Below are positions 8,319 to 15,687 of a stretch of DNA of 64,000 nucleotides, piece by piece; within the stretch, counting starts at the first letter, position 1, and each line of letters opens with the position of its first letter. Both the position numbers and the translations under genes were made by a program. A model generated the notes under the pieces. It was not told where the DNA came from and ran no database searches. It saw nothing but the letters and a program-made list of their open reading frames with translations. The stretch comes from Mucilaginibacter aquaedulcis. Lineage in GTDB: Bacteria > Bacteroidota > Bacteroidia > Sphingobacteriales > Sphingobacteriaceae. The stretch covers positions 558,001 through 622,000 of the forward strand of contig NZ_JAUFPR010000001.1 of the NCBI RefSeq assembly GCF_030409325.1, read 5' to 3'.

Positions 8319-8729
8319 TTATATGCTGGCTTGTTTGGCCGTAGCTTCTGTAACTTCTAACTTATCCTGCGTGTATTTCGACGGGCATTTCATGAGTATT
8401 TTTTTGGCATGAAACTCGTTGCCAACCATGGTACCGGTAAGTACCAGCTGCTCCGAACGTTCAAAATCTTCAGGTTTGGTACCTGTAAAAACAACCTTGC
8501 GTTCTTCGCCTTTATTATCTTTCATATAGAAAGAAAAATAGTTGGCATCCTTAGTAGCATCATAAAACAACTCCTTTGATTTGTTTAAATGACCAACAAT
8601 ATGAAGCTCGCTTTTAGTTTTCAGGGCATCATCAAAAGAGCCGTAAGTACTTGAGTTGGAGTAAACACTTATGATAACCGCTATAGCTATCGCTATAACA
8701 ACAAGACCAAAAATTGCACTTTTTTTCAT
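8319..8729 (-). CDS. ccmE: Haem chaperone CcmE, Cys-type variant (CPSKY)
   Basis: 136 residues. One N-terminal membrane helix (residues 4-22) is followed by a periplasmic OB-fold domain (LHIVGHLN, VVFTGTKPEDFERSEQLVLTG). At the place where proteobacterial CcmE carries the covalent haem-binding His (HDENY), this protein has Cys115 in KCPSKYT, with Tyr119 kept. It is thus the CxxxY class known from archaea and some bacteria. CcmE takes haem from CcmC and delivers it to CcmF. The ATG at 8729 fits a -7 box at 8760-8767 that covers a possible TTG start at 8762. Confidence 0.9.
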   Translation of the reverse strand: MKKSAIFGLVVIAIAIAVIISVYSNSSTYGSFDDALKTKSELHIVGHLNKSKELFYDATKDANYFSFYMKDNKGEERKVVFTGTKPEDFERSEQLVLTGTMVGNEFHAKKILMKCPSKYTQDKLEVTEATAKQASI

Positions 8730-8759
8730 CTGCGGTTTATATATCTTTAAATCAGAACG

Positions 8760-8767
8760 CAAAAATA
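8760..8767 (-). promoter_or_regulatory. Putative -7 box upstream of ccmEF
   Basis: TATTTTTG on the minus strand fits TAnnTTTG, 30 bases upstream of the ccmE ATG. It argues against translation starting at the TTG at 8762. Confidence 0.4.
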
Positions 8768-8829
8768 CAAAACGTACAGCTAATAAAGTTTATTACAAGA
8801 CATATGTTTTATTTAGAATTATTCTTGAT

Positions 8830-8896
8830 TGGAAGACTTTTAGACTTGGGGATTGTGGGACTTTGAGACAAAGGACTATTGGATAAAGGACTTTTT
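8830..8896. repeat. Degenerate GGACTTTG-type repeat block
   Basis: It contains GACTTTTAGACTTGGGGATT, GTGGGACTTTGAGAC and AAAGGACTATTGGA, the same unit as the blocks at 2364-2452 and 36031-36108. Confidence 0.65.
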
Positions 8897-8903
8897 ACGG
8901 GCT

Positions 8904-8973
8904 GTCATGCTGAGCCCCGTCGAAGTATGATGGATAGGCCTTTACGCACACCCTTCAACAAGCTCAGGGTGAC
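8904..8973. repeat. R3 inverted-repeat element (GTCATGCTGAG family)
   Basis: It starts GTCATGCTGAGCCCCGTCGA and ends CAAGCTCAGGGTGAC; the ends are imperfect inverted complements. It shares the GTCAT...GAC outline with the R1 and R2 families. Single copy in this window. Confidence 0.65.
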
Positions 8974-9006
8974 AGGCTGTGTTTTTTATGCTTATATTTA
9001 TTATCG

Positions 9007-9186
9007 ATGAGCAACCCCAAAATGATCAAACCGGAGTGGATACCGGCAGCTTATAAAGATTCTAATGGTTCCGCAGCTGAAGCATTAGAAAAGCCTGTTA
9101 CCGGTAAGCCCGCTGCTTTGTTGTACAAAAGCATATTGATATCAAAGGCAACTTTGGGTTTGAAGCGTAAAAAATGGACACACTAA
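9007..9186 (+). CDS. Small hypothetical ORF (59 aa) among repeats
   Basis: An ATG-to-TAA frame of 59 codons beginning MSNPKMIKPEWIPAAYKDSN and ending in the basic stretch LKRKKWTH. It has no signal peptide or membrane segment. Amino-acid composition and third-position use look gene-like. It lies between repeat elements with no obvious partner, so it may be a genuine small gene, a gene remnant, or chance. I do not recognise it. Confidence 0.35.
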   Translation: MSNPKMIKPEWIPAAYKDSNGSAAEALEKPVTGKPAALLYKSILISKATLGLKRKKWTH

Positions 9187-9242
9187 TTTACCACAAGCGG
9201 GACGCTTGCGGTAGCAGGAGCAAAAAAAGAAATTAAATTTTT

Positions 9243-9326
9243 GTCATTGCGAGCGATAGCGTGGCAATCGCGAACTGTACAGAGCAAACTTGCATAGTTC
9301 GCGATTGCTTCGTTCCTCGCAATGAC
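9243..9326. repeat. R1 inverted-repeat element
   Basis: Ends GTCATTGCGAGCGATAGCGT and CGTTCCTCGCAATGAC; inner arms GGCAATCGCGAACT and AGTTCGCGATTGC. Confidence 0.85.
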
Positions 9327-9342
9327 AATATGGTTTAAAAAT

Positions 9343-9440
9343 GTCTGAACCATGATTAAACAGATTTATTGGATCAAAGGATTTTATTACACTTTCGGGT
9401 AATCGTGGCAATCATTTAATCCTAAAATTGTAGTTCAGAC
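9343..9440. repeat. R4 inverted-repeat element (GTCTGAACC family)
   Basis: Left end GTCTGAACCATGATTAAACA, right end AAAATTGTAGTTCAGAC; internally GATCAAAGGATTTTA and GGCAATCATTTAATCC. Another full copy lies at 27153-27250, with half copies at 30163-30210 and 33066-33147. Confidence 0.8.
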
Positions 9441-9459
9441 AATCTCCCAACATAAAACA

Positions 9460-9494
9460 AAACGAGGTCGGGTTCATTGAACCCGACCTCGTTT
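9460..9494 (-). terminator. Strong hairpin terminator for glutamate dehydrogenase
   Basis: A perfect 17-bp stem (9460-9476 with 9478-9494) around a single T. Read on the minus strand it is followed by TTTTGTTTTA. It lies 110 bases beyond the gdh stop, separated by an R1 element. Confidence 0.8.
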
Positions 9495-9505
9495 AATAAA
9501 CTTTT

Positions 9506-9588
9506 GTCATTGCGAGCGATAGCGTGGCAATCGCGAATTGTATAGAGCGACTTGCTTAGTTCGCGATTGCTTCATTTCTCTCCATGAC
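9506..9588. repeat. R1 inverted-repeat element
   Basis: Begins GTCATTGCGAGCGATAGCGT and ends TTTCTCTCCATGAC (slightly degenerate right end). It sits directly 3' of the glutamate dehydrogenase gene. Confidence 0.8.
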
Positions 9589-9605
9589 AGCCTTTTCTTT
9601 TCTAC

Positions 9606-11042
9606 TTACGGCCAGATACCCAGATTCTGGTACGATACGGCTATTTTGTTGATAGCGCCTACCATGGCTGCGCTTCGCAGGGTATCTATCTTAGGATTGT
9701 TTTTGTAGATCTCCCTGATCTCGTGGTACGAACGTATCATGGTATCTTCCAATCCGGAGTTTACCAGTTCCAGTTCAGATGCTCCTTTAATGATGGTTGA
9801 ACGCTGCATCGGGGTTAATGATACACCAGTAATTCCCTCAACCATGTTTACCAGGTTAAGATTGGAGTTTTCCTCAAATCTGCGATTCATGCGGCCAAAT
9901 GCCACGTGACTCAGGTTTTTAAGCCACTCAAAATATGATACCGTTACACCACCTGCGTTGGCATACATATCAGGGATGATGAGGCCGCCGTTGGCGTAAA
10001 ATATAGCCTCCGCTTCGGGTGAAGTTGGACCGTTTGCACCCTCGGCAATAATTTTAGCCTGAATGTTACGGATATTAAACTCGGTGATCTGGTTTTCCAA
10101 CGCTGCCGGAACCAGGATATCGCATGGTTGCTCCAAACCTTCCATGGTGTTTTTAAACTCCTGAAGGGCACCGGCATAACCTAATATTGATCCGGTTGCT
10201 TTGCGGTGCTGGAAAACAGCTTCTACATCAAGTCCGTCTTCATTATAAATGGCACCTTCAAACTCGCAAAGGCCAACAATAATAGCCCCAAACTCAGCCA
10301 AAAACTTAGCCGAATAGTAACCCACGTTACCCAAGCCCTGTACAATAACCTTTTTACCTGCCAAACCTGGCAGCAAGCCCAGTTTCTGCATATCCTCGCC
10401 AACGCTAACACACTCGCGGATGGCGATTGCCACACCACGGCCGGTAGCCTCGCGCCTCCCTGCAATACCATGCAAAGCAATTGGCTTACCCGTTACAGCA
10501 CCCATCGCATCCAGCTGACCTGGGTTCATGGTGGCATAGGTATCAGCGATCCAGCTCATTTCGCGCTCGCCCGATCCATAATCAGGGGCAGGTACGTCAA
10601 TGCTGGGGCCAATAAAGTTTTTCTTGATGAGTTCAACAGTATAGCGGCGGGTAATGTTTTCCAGCTCACTTACGGTGTAGTTTTTCGGATTTATTTTGAT
10701 ACCGCCTTTGGCGCCGCCAAAAGGTACGTTTACAATGGCACATTTGTAGGTCATTAAAGCGGCGAGGGCCATTACCTCATCCTCATTAACCATTTCGCTG
10801 TAGCGGATACCACCCTTGGTTGGCGATTGATGGTGAGAATGTTCCACACGCCAGGCATCTATTACCTCAAATCCATTTCCACGGCGTATAGGGAAGCGGA
10901 AACGGTAAACACTGTTACATGATTTGATCTGATCAAGCAAACCGGCATCGTGCTTGGTGAACTGCGCGGCGTAATCAAAATTTTTACACACATCGCCAAA
11001 AAAGTGTGTGTCTTGTTCAGCGACTAAAATATTCGTAGCCAT
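9606..11042 (-). CDS. gdhA: Glutamate dehydrogenase (Glu/Leu/Phe/Val family)
   Basis: 478 residues. The substrate-binding glycine-rich motif with the catalytic Lys is [16 protein letters not shown], preceded by [10 protein letters not shown]. The catalytic Asp region is [18 protein letters not shown]. The nucleotide-binding Rossmann domain has [19 protein letters not shown], and the hinge carries [12 protein letters not shown]. The enzyme converts 2-oxoglutarate and ammonia to glutamate, or the reverse; coenzyme preference cannot be read safely. It stands between ccmD-like and ccmE on the same strand, splitting the maturation genes, but has its own strong terminator. Confidence 0.93.
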   Translation of the reverse strand: MATNILVAEQDTHFFGDVCKNFDYAAQFTKHDAGLLDQIKSCNSVYRFRFPIRRGNGFEVIDAWRVEHSHHQSPTKGGIRYSEMVNEDEVMALAALMTYKCAIVNVPFGGAKGGIKINPKNYTVSELENITRRYTVELIKKNFIGPSIDVPAPDYGSGEREMSWIADTYATMNPGQLDAMGAVTGKPIALHGIAGRREATGRGVAIAIRECVSVGEDMQKLGLLPGLAGKKVIVQGLGNVGYYSAKFLAEFGAIIVGLCEFEGAIYNEDGLDVEAVFQHRKATGSILGYAGALQEFKNTMEGLEQPCDILVPAALENQITEFNIRNIQAKIIAEGANGPTSPEAEAIFYANGGLIIPDMYANAGGVTVSYFEWLKNLSHVAFGRMNRRFEENSNLNLVNMVEGITGVSLTPMQRSTIIKGASELELVNSGLEDTMIRSYHEIREIYKNNPKIDTLRSAAMVGAINKIAVSYQNLGIWP

Positions 11043-11199
11043 AGTTGTTATTGTATGATATTATTAAACTCTTAAAAAAGTACGCAAATTTGATGCTAAT
11101 TTTATCAATATTGCAAATATTTTATAGTTAGTGTCTTATATACACATCTCAACCACGCCAGGAAATCTATGTTTAAACAACACAGATAAATTTTTTAGA

Positions 11200-11409
11200 C
11201 TACTTTTCCTTTTCGATTTTTTTTAATCTGCGGTCGATAGAGAACAAATAAATGGCCAATCCAACAAAAATAATGGCAATGGTTACCACAACAACATATA
11301 TTTTCCCCGAGCTGCGTAATGCATCGGCCATTTCAACACGTTGAGCCTGCTGCGCAAAAACACTGCAAAAACTCAACATCAACAACAACAGAACTGCTAA
11401 TTTCTTCAT
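11200..11409 (-). CDS. CcmD-like small membrane protein
   Basis: 69 residues. A signal peptide-like N-terminus (MKKLAVLLLLMLSFCSVFAQ) is followed by about 18 polar residues, one membrane helix (IYVVVVTIAIIFVGLAIYLF) and a basic end (RRLKKIEKEK). Size, topology and position after ccmC match the CcmD/CcoQ-like proteins of Bacteroidota ccm loci, which help release CcmE from the haem-loading complex. Its ATG overlaps the TAA of ccmC by one base, indicating coupled translation. Proteobacterial CcmD lacks the cleavable signal, so homology is by context and topology only. Confidence 0.75.
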   Translation of the reverse strand: MKKLAVLLLLMLSFCSVFAQQAQRVEMADALRSSGKIYVVVVTIAIIFVGLAIYLFSIDRRLKKIEKEK

Positions 11410-12083
11410 TAATTTATTTCGTTCTTTTTATATTCAATTAAACGGATGCGGTAACGGATAGATGCTACCCACACACCCAAAAAGCTCCAGGCTATAAAAG
11501 CCGGATATAGTACAATACGCATATGATTATCCAGATCAAGCTTACCAAATGCCGGGTTACCGCCGTTGCCGGGGTGTAAAGAATCCGTCATCCGCGGTAG
11601 CACCATAATCAATACGATCATGATAGGGAAAGCGAAAATATTGTATATAGCCGATATTTTAGCCCGTTTTTGCTCTTCGTCAATAGAGTTTCGTAATACG
11701 GCATAGGCACAGTATAGCAAATAAGCAATGGCGGCACTATTTTGCTTAGGGTCGTTACTCCAATAATCGCCCCAGGTGTATTTAGCCCATAGCATACCTG
11801 TTATAAGCCCTAATGTAAAAAAAAACAAGCCTGTATTAACGCACTCTACCGCTATCAGATCATATTCTTCCTTACCAGTTTGTAAATATTTTATACTATA
11901 ATATACCGAAATAGTAAAAACGGTGAACATAGCCATCCACATAGGCACGTGGAAATAAGTATTTCTGATTGTTTCGTGAACTATTGGTAAATGCGGTACA
12001 TCAAGCAAAATGCCTGCTATGAGTGTGTAAAGAATAACAAGCACTGTTGCTATCTTCCACCATGTTTGATAAATAAATTTCAT
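11409..12083 (-). CDS. ccmC: Cytochrome c maturation protein CcmC
   Basis: 224 residues with six membrane segments. The WWD motif is WAKYTWGDYWSNDPKQ (about residues 99-114), flanked by the likely haem-ligand histidines His45 (NTYFHVP) and His170 (TDSLHPG). CcmC loads haem onto CcmE at the periplasmic face. It is the first gene of a ccmC/ccmD-like pair. A TACCTTTG box lies 14 bases upstream of the ATG. The normal neighbours ccmA, ccmG and ccmH are not in the window. Confidence 0.92.
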   Translation of the reverse strand: MKFIYQTWWKIATVLVILYTLIAGILLDVPHLPIVHETIRNTYFHVPMWMAMFTVFTISVYYSIKYLQTGKEEYDLIAVECVNTGLFFFTLGLITGMLWAKYTWGDYWSNDPKQNSAAIAYLLYCAYAVLRNSIDEEQKRAKISAIYNIFAFPIMIVLIMVLPRMTDSLHPGNGGNPAFGKLDLDNHMRIVLYPAFIAWSFLGVWVASIRYRIRLIEYKKNEIN

Positions 12084-12097
12084 ATCGATTGATGCAG

Positions 12098-12105
12098 CAA
12101 AGGTA
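12098..12105 (-). promoter_or_regulatory. Putative -7 box for ccmC
   Basis: TACCTTTG on the minus strand is an exact TAnnTTTG match just upstream of ccmC. Confidence 0.45.
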
Positions 12106-12179
12106 GTGAATTACTTTATTTGTTCATTAGCTATTTGGTTCATTAATCCAGCCTGCACATTGGCAATTAAGGCCATAAT

Positions 12180-12345
12180 TTTGACTGACGATGAAATCCT
12201 TTCTGAGATCAGAACTTTGGCTAAAAGCCGATGTTAGGCATCCCTGCCCGTCCCATAAATGGGACGGCAATGAATAAAAAGCCTTAGATTTTATTGCAAT
12301 TAACATTGCCGTTGGCTTTAGCTAAACCGAAAATCTATTCAAAAA
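12180..12345. repeat. Intergenic repeat with nested inverted arms
   Basis: Outer arms TTTGGCTAAAAGCC (about 12217-12230) and GGCTTTAGCTAAA (12314-12326) enclose a perfect 8-bp hairpin, CCGTCCCA-taaa-TGGGACGG (12248-12267). Only this copy was seen in the window. It could act as a processing or termination structure between ccmC and the next gene. Confidence 0.55.
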
Positions 12346-12367
12346 GATAAACTATTGCACGATTAAA

Positions 12368-13558
12368 TCAATTGCCCGGCTCGTAATCAACCGGCAGCAG
12401 ATCGGCCAATTTGGCTTTTGACCAGGTACCCTCATATAGCGGGCTGGGGTTTGATATAACGATGCCGTTCATATCAAACAGGATGTATTTATTATAGAGG
12501 GTAATGATGCTGGTTTCAAAGTTACCCATATCCAGCGGACGGTAAACATCTTTAAATTCAGTTGTTTCGGCCTTTTTGGTGTATACCACATATAAAAAAT
12601 GCGGAAACACCACCGCGTAAATCCCCTGCTCGGGAGTTTTGCGCAATATCTCCATTGATTGATACGGCAGCCTCACCAGGTTTTCGCGGTTCCACTTGGT
12701 AAGGTTTGAGAGCTTGTACCAGTACATCAGCGAATCGCGGTTGGGGGTTATATCCCGGTAGCGTTTTATCTTTTGTGCCAGTAAAACTTCGTCTGGCCGT
12801 TCATGGTTCAGGAAACGGGTAAAGTCATGCGCCTCAAAGCCCTCTTCCTTCAGTCTGTCTTTATATAGTGAGCGGTAAAAATGCTGTGCCGAACCATAGT
12901 AGGCATCCTCGCGTTTTTGTTTCCAGATCTTTTTTTGTTCGGCATTACCGGGTAGCTCTTCAAAAAGCGCTTTCCCTGCATAACTGATGGTATGTTCGAT
13001 ACCATCGCTTACAAAATTCTTGAGTAAAAATTTGGTTCTATAACCCAGCGCTTTGTTCTCTACCACTAAAAACTCATCGCCCGAGGCTTCCAGCTGCTGC
13101 TTATTGCGATGATAAATGAGGTTTAAAATATGCGGATTAACCACATGGCAAAGTTTGGAGTTTTCGGTAGTTCCAATAAACTCCCGCCTGAATTGCTCAT
13201 AGTTCTTTTTCCAGTCGGCGGCACTGCTGATCACCACTTCGCGCAGCATCAATACTTTTTGGGTAAGTTCAATATCAAGCTTTATAGGGGCATTGCCCAC
13301 CTGAATGGTTTGCGAGTAATCTTCAAAGCCAACGGTAGTTACTACAAGCTCATACTGCCCGGGTTTAACATTGGCAAGGGTAAAGGAACCATCATCGGCA
13401 GTTACGGCACCATAGGTAGCATTACTTAAAAATACACTGGCCCTGGGCACCGGGTTCTTGATACCGGCACTCACCACCTTACCGGTAATAGTTGCATTTT
13501 GAGCCAGTACAATAAACGGGCATAAAATAAAGGTTATAATTATCCAGTAAGGCCGCAT
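12368..13558 (-). CDS. Exported protein with carboxypeptidase regulatory-like domain
   Basis: 396 residues. A signal peptide (MRPYWIIITFILCPFIVLAQ) is followed by a CarboxypepD_reg-like beta-sandwich at residues 21-110 (ATITGKVVSAGIKNPVPRAS, AVTADDGSFTLANVKPGQYE, VVTTVGFEDYSQTIQV). This is the domain that caps many Bacteroidota outer-membrane proteins. The remaining 280 residues (KKNYEQFRREFIGTTENSK...) form a soluble or surface domain with no motif I recognise; no TonB box or barrel strands are evident. Probably an envelope protein of unknown function. Confidence 0.8.
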   Translation of the reverse strand: MRPYWIIITFILCPFIVLAQNATITGKVVSAGIKNPVPRASVFLSNATYGAVTADDGSFTLANVKPGQYELVVTTVGFEDYSQTIQVGNAPIKLDIELTQKVLMLREVVISSAADWKKNYEQFRREFIGTTENSKLCHVVNPHILNLIYHRNKQQLEASGDEFLVVENKALGYRTKFLLKNFVSDGIEHTISYAGKALFEELPGNAEQKKIWKQKREDAYYGSAQHFYRSLYKDRLKEEGFEAHDFTRFLNHERPDEVLLAQKIKRYRDITPNRDSLMYWYKLSNLTKWNRENLVRLPYQSMEILRKTPEQGIYAVVFPHFLYVVYTKKAETTEFKDVYRPLDMGNFETSIITLYNKYILFDMNGIVISNPSPLYEGTWSKAKLADLLPVDYEPGN

Positions 13559-13775
13559 TAAATAGGAATACTACAATATTTTTTCAAGATACTAAAAAAC
13601 GCATTTTTTATGAACGCACGATGAAATTGTACGCTATTTTAAATTATTTCTGCCGAGGAGGCTTTATCTGGGTAACAATCACCGTATTATCTAAATTCAA
13701 AAACAAATACTAACCGTATTTGCCTGATGAGCATGCTTATAAATCAGTTATATTTAAGCTATTACGCCATCAGCA

Positions 13776-14375
13776 ATGTTTAAACTACGACAATTATTAT
13801 CAGGATCACGGCAAGGTAGAAACGATATAAACAGGGTAATTACGCTATTGTGGCTGCTGATCCTGATCGGGCTGTTGTCGCTTGCTTTTCCGGCAACCGT
13901 TAAAATACTGCAAAACGATTGGGCCGGGGCGCTAACAACCATTGGTTCAGGTCTCTTTTTGGCTGGCGCTGCTACCCTTGTGGGTTCTATTATTGGTTTT
14001 TTGTTTGGTGTGCCCAAAAACAATAATGAAACAGATGGAAACAAAGAAACATCTCCCTCCTATCAGCAAACATTATATCAGCCCAATACCAATCTGGAGC
14101 AAATATCCGACTGGCTTACAAAAATTATTGTGGGTGTGGGCCTGGTAGAGATCAACAAGATCATTGCCTTTTTTAAGTTCATAGGCGATTACTGCGGACC
14201 AGCCTTCAGCAATCATCCGGCTGGTGAGATCATTGCCATTTCCATATGCCTGCATTATACGCTGGTAGGCTTTGTGCAGGGCTTTTTACTGGCCTATTTA
14301 TGGTTACCCTCCGCATTTGCCCGGGCACGTAAAAACGCCGAAGAAATAATGAAGGATAAAGAAAAGGATCAGTAA
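13776..14375 (+). CDS. Membrane protein with ISDWLTKI signature
   Basis: 199 residues with four probable membrane segments (residues 21-43, 55-75, about 115-135, 160-182). After the second segment comes GFLFGVPKNN, then a polar loop of about 35 residues and the signature NTNLEQISDWLTKIIVGVGL. I recall this layout (FLFGxP, then NTNLEQISDWLTK) from bacterial membrane modules that also occur at the N-terminus of pYEATS-domain proteins proposed to act in immunity or signalling. No YEATS domain is present here. It ends in a charged tail (RARKNAEEIMKDKEKDQ). It is a single gene between ccmB and the CarboxypepD-like gene, on the opposite strand. Function unknown. Confidence 0.8.
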   Translation: MFKLRQLLSGSRQGRNDINRVITLLWLLILIGLLSLAFPATVKILQNDWAGALTTIGSGLFLAGAATLVGSIIGFLFGVPKNNNETDGNKETSPSYQQTLYQPNTNLEQISDWLTKIIVGVGLVEINKIIAFFKFIGDYCGPAFSNHPAGEIIAISICLHYTLVGFVQGFLLAYLWLPSAFARARKNAEEIMKDKEKDQ

Positions 14376-14399
14376 TATTTAATAATGATACCTTCCCCC

Positions 14400-15083
14400 T
14401 TAATCCCTCCACAGGTACGGGAATAGCAATAGCGAAGTAGTGATCACAATGGCATTAATAGCCAGCAGTACGCCAACATTACCCAGGTTAAAGCTGCGGT
14501 CTACTCCATCCATAGCATTTTTGCTGAGTTTGATAAGCACCAGTATCACGGGTATAATAACCGGGAAGCTTAATATGGCCATCAGCGTGCCGTTATTGCC
14601 TGCCTTTGATGCAATGGCCGAAATCATGGTAAATACCGTTGAAAAACTTAAGCTGCCCAGCAACACGGTAAAAAAGTAATACACAGGATCGCCAAGGGTA
14701 TTGGTGAAGAACACCATGTACACCAGCAAAGCCAGTATGCTTAATAACGACATCAGCATGATGTTATAAATGGTTTTAGATAAGATAATAGCCTGCGGAC
14801 TTGCTATGGAGTAATAGTATAGCAAACGGTTCTTACTCTCCTGCATAAAGCTCTTGGCTATAGCGTTAACAGATGCAAACAGCATAATTATCCAGAACAG
14901 TACGTTCCACACTACCTGATATCCTGTACTGCCGCTAAAACCTGCCGTTAGGTTAAATGAAATGTAACAAACAAATACAGTGGATACCACATACAATAAA
15001 ACACCGTTAAAGGCATATTTTGACCGCCACTCCAGCAAAATTTCCTTTTTTAGGAGGTACCATGTTTCGTTAACCAGTTTCAT
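14400..15083 (-). CDS. ccmB: Haem exporter membrane subunit CcmB
   Basis: 227 residues with six membrane helices. The start EILLEWRSKYAFNGVLLYVVSTVFVCY, the loop FMQESKNRLLYYYSIASPQAIILSK and the segment LSFPVIIPVILVLIKLS are characteristic of CcmB. With the ATPase CcmA (not in the window) it forms the ABC complex that drives release of haem-loaded CcmE. The ATG at 15083 is used; a -7 box TACCTTTG begins only 6 bases further upstream, so the message may be leaderless. It is convergent with the ISDWLTKI membrane gene. Confidence 0.9.
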   Translation of the reverse strand: MKLVNETWYLLKKEILLEWRSKYAFNGVLLYVVSTVFVCYISFNLTAGFSGSTGYQVVWNVLFWIIMLFASVNAIAKSFMQESKNRLLYYYSIASPQAIILSKTIYNIMLMSLLSILALLVYMVFFTNTLGDPVYYFFTVLLGSLSFSTVFTMISAIASKAGNNGTLMAILSFPVIIPVILVLIKLSKNAMDGVDRSFNLGNVGVLLAINAIVITTSLLLFPYLWRD

Positions 15084-15089
15084 ACCACG

Positions 15090-15097
15090 CAAAGGTA
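15090..15097 (-). promoter_or_regulatory. Putative -7 box for ccmB
   Basis: TACCTTTG on the minus strand, an exact consensus match, six bases from the start codon. Confidence 0.45.
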
Positions 15098-15125
15098 ATA
15101 ATTAGTTTTTGGGTTTATTTGAGCA

Positions 15126-15157
15126 CTTGTTTGATTAGGGCTATTGCATTAGCTTTG
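15126..15157 (+). promoter_or_regulatory. Putative promoter of ogt
   Basis: CTTG (15126-15129), 20 bases, then TAGCTTTG (15150-15157), matching the Bacteroidota -33 (TTG/TTTG) and -7 (TAnnTTTG) arrangement. Confidence 0.5.
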
Positions 15158-15195
15158 AATTTAATTAAACCAGCATCCGCTAAAATATATTTAAA

Positions 15196-15681
15196 ATGCC
15201 CGAAGTCTATTGCCATACACCATTGGGAATTACCCGCATTACCGAAGATGAAGGTTTTATTTCGGGCGTATCGGTTTTAAACGAGGAGTACGAAGTTACA
15301 CCCGCGCCTACCCCGCTTTTGCAAACGGCCATTAACCAACTGGATGAGTATTTTAAAGGCGAGCGCAAAACATTCGACCTTCCCATTAAACAACCCGGGT
15401 CAGATTTTCAACAAAAGGTATGGGAGCAGTTGTTAAAAATCAATTATGGCAGTACCATAACCTATTCGCAGCAATCAAACCTGATGAATAACCCATTGGC
15501 CATAAGGGCCATTGCGGCAGCAAACGGTAAAAATAATTTGTGGATAGTGGTACCCTGCCACCGGGTAATTGGTGCCGATGGCAGCCTTACAGGTTATGCG
15601 GGAGGCCTGTGGCGTAAAAAGTGGCTGTTAGAGCATGAGGCCCGTACCATGGGCACGGGCCAAACCAGGCTTGAGTTTTAG
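15196..15681 (+). CDS. ogt: Methylated-DNA--protein-cysteine methyltransferase
   Basis: 161 residues, the usual Ogt length. The active-site motif VVPCHRVIGADG places the methyl-accepting Cys at 121; FQQKVWEQLLKINYGSTITY is the DNA-binding helix region, and GYAGGLWRKKWLLEHE the C-terminal signature. It repairs O6-alkylguanine and O4-alkylthymine by irreversible transfer to itself. It lies alone on the plus strand and converges with the hybrid kinase gene 6 bases away. Confidence 0.95.
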   Translation: MPEVYCHTPLGITRITEDEGFISGVSVLNEEYEVTPAPTPLLQTAINQLDEYFKGERKTFDLPIKQPGSDFQQKVWEQLLKINYGSTITYSQQSNLMNNPLAIRAIAAANGKNNLWIVVPCHRVIGADGSLTGYAGGLWRKKWLLEHEARTMGTGQTRLEF

Positions 15682-15687
15682 TATATC

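Noticed and set aside
10206..10757. A 183-codon frame opposite glutamate dehydrogenase
   Set aside because: It lies wholly within the gdh gene on the other strand and has no recognisable domain.
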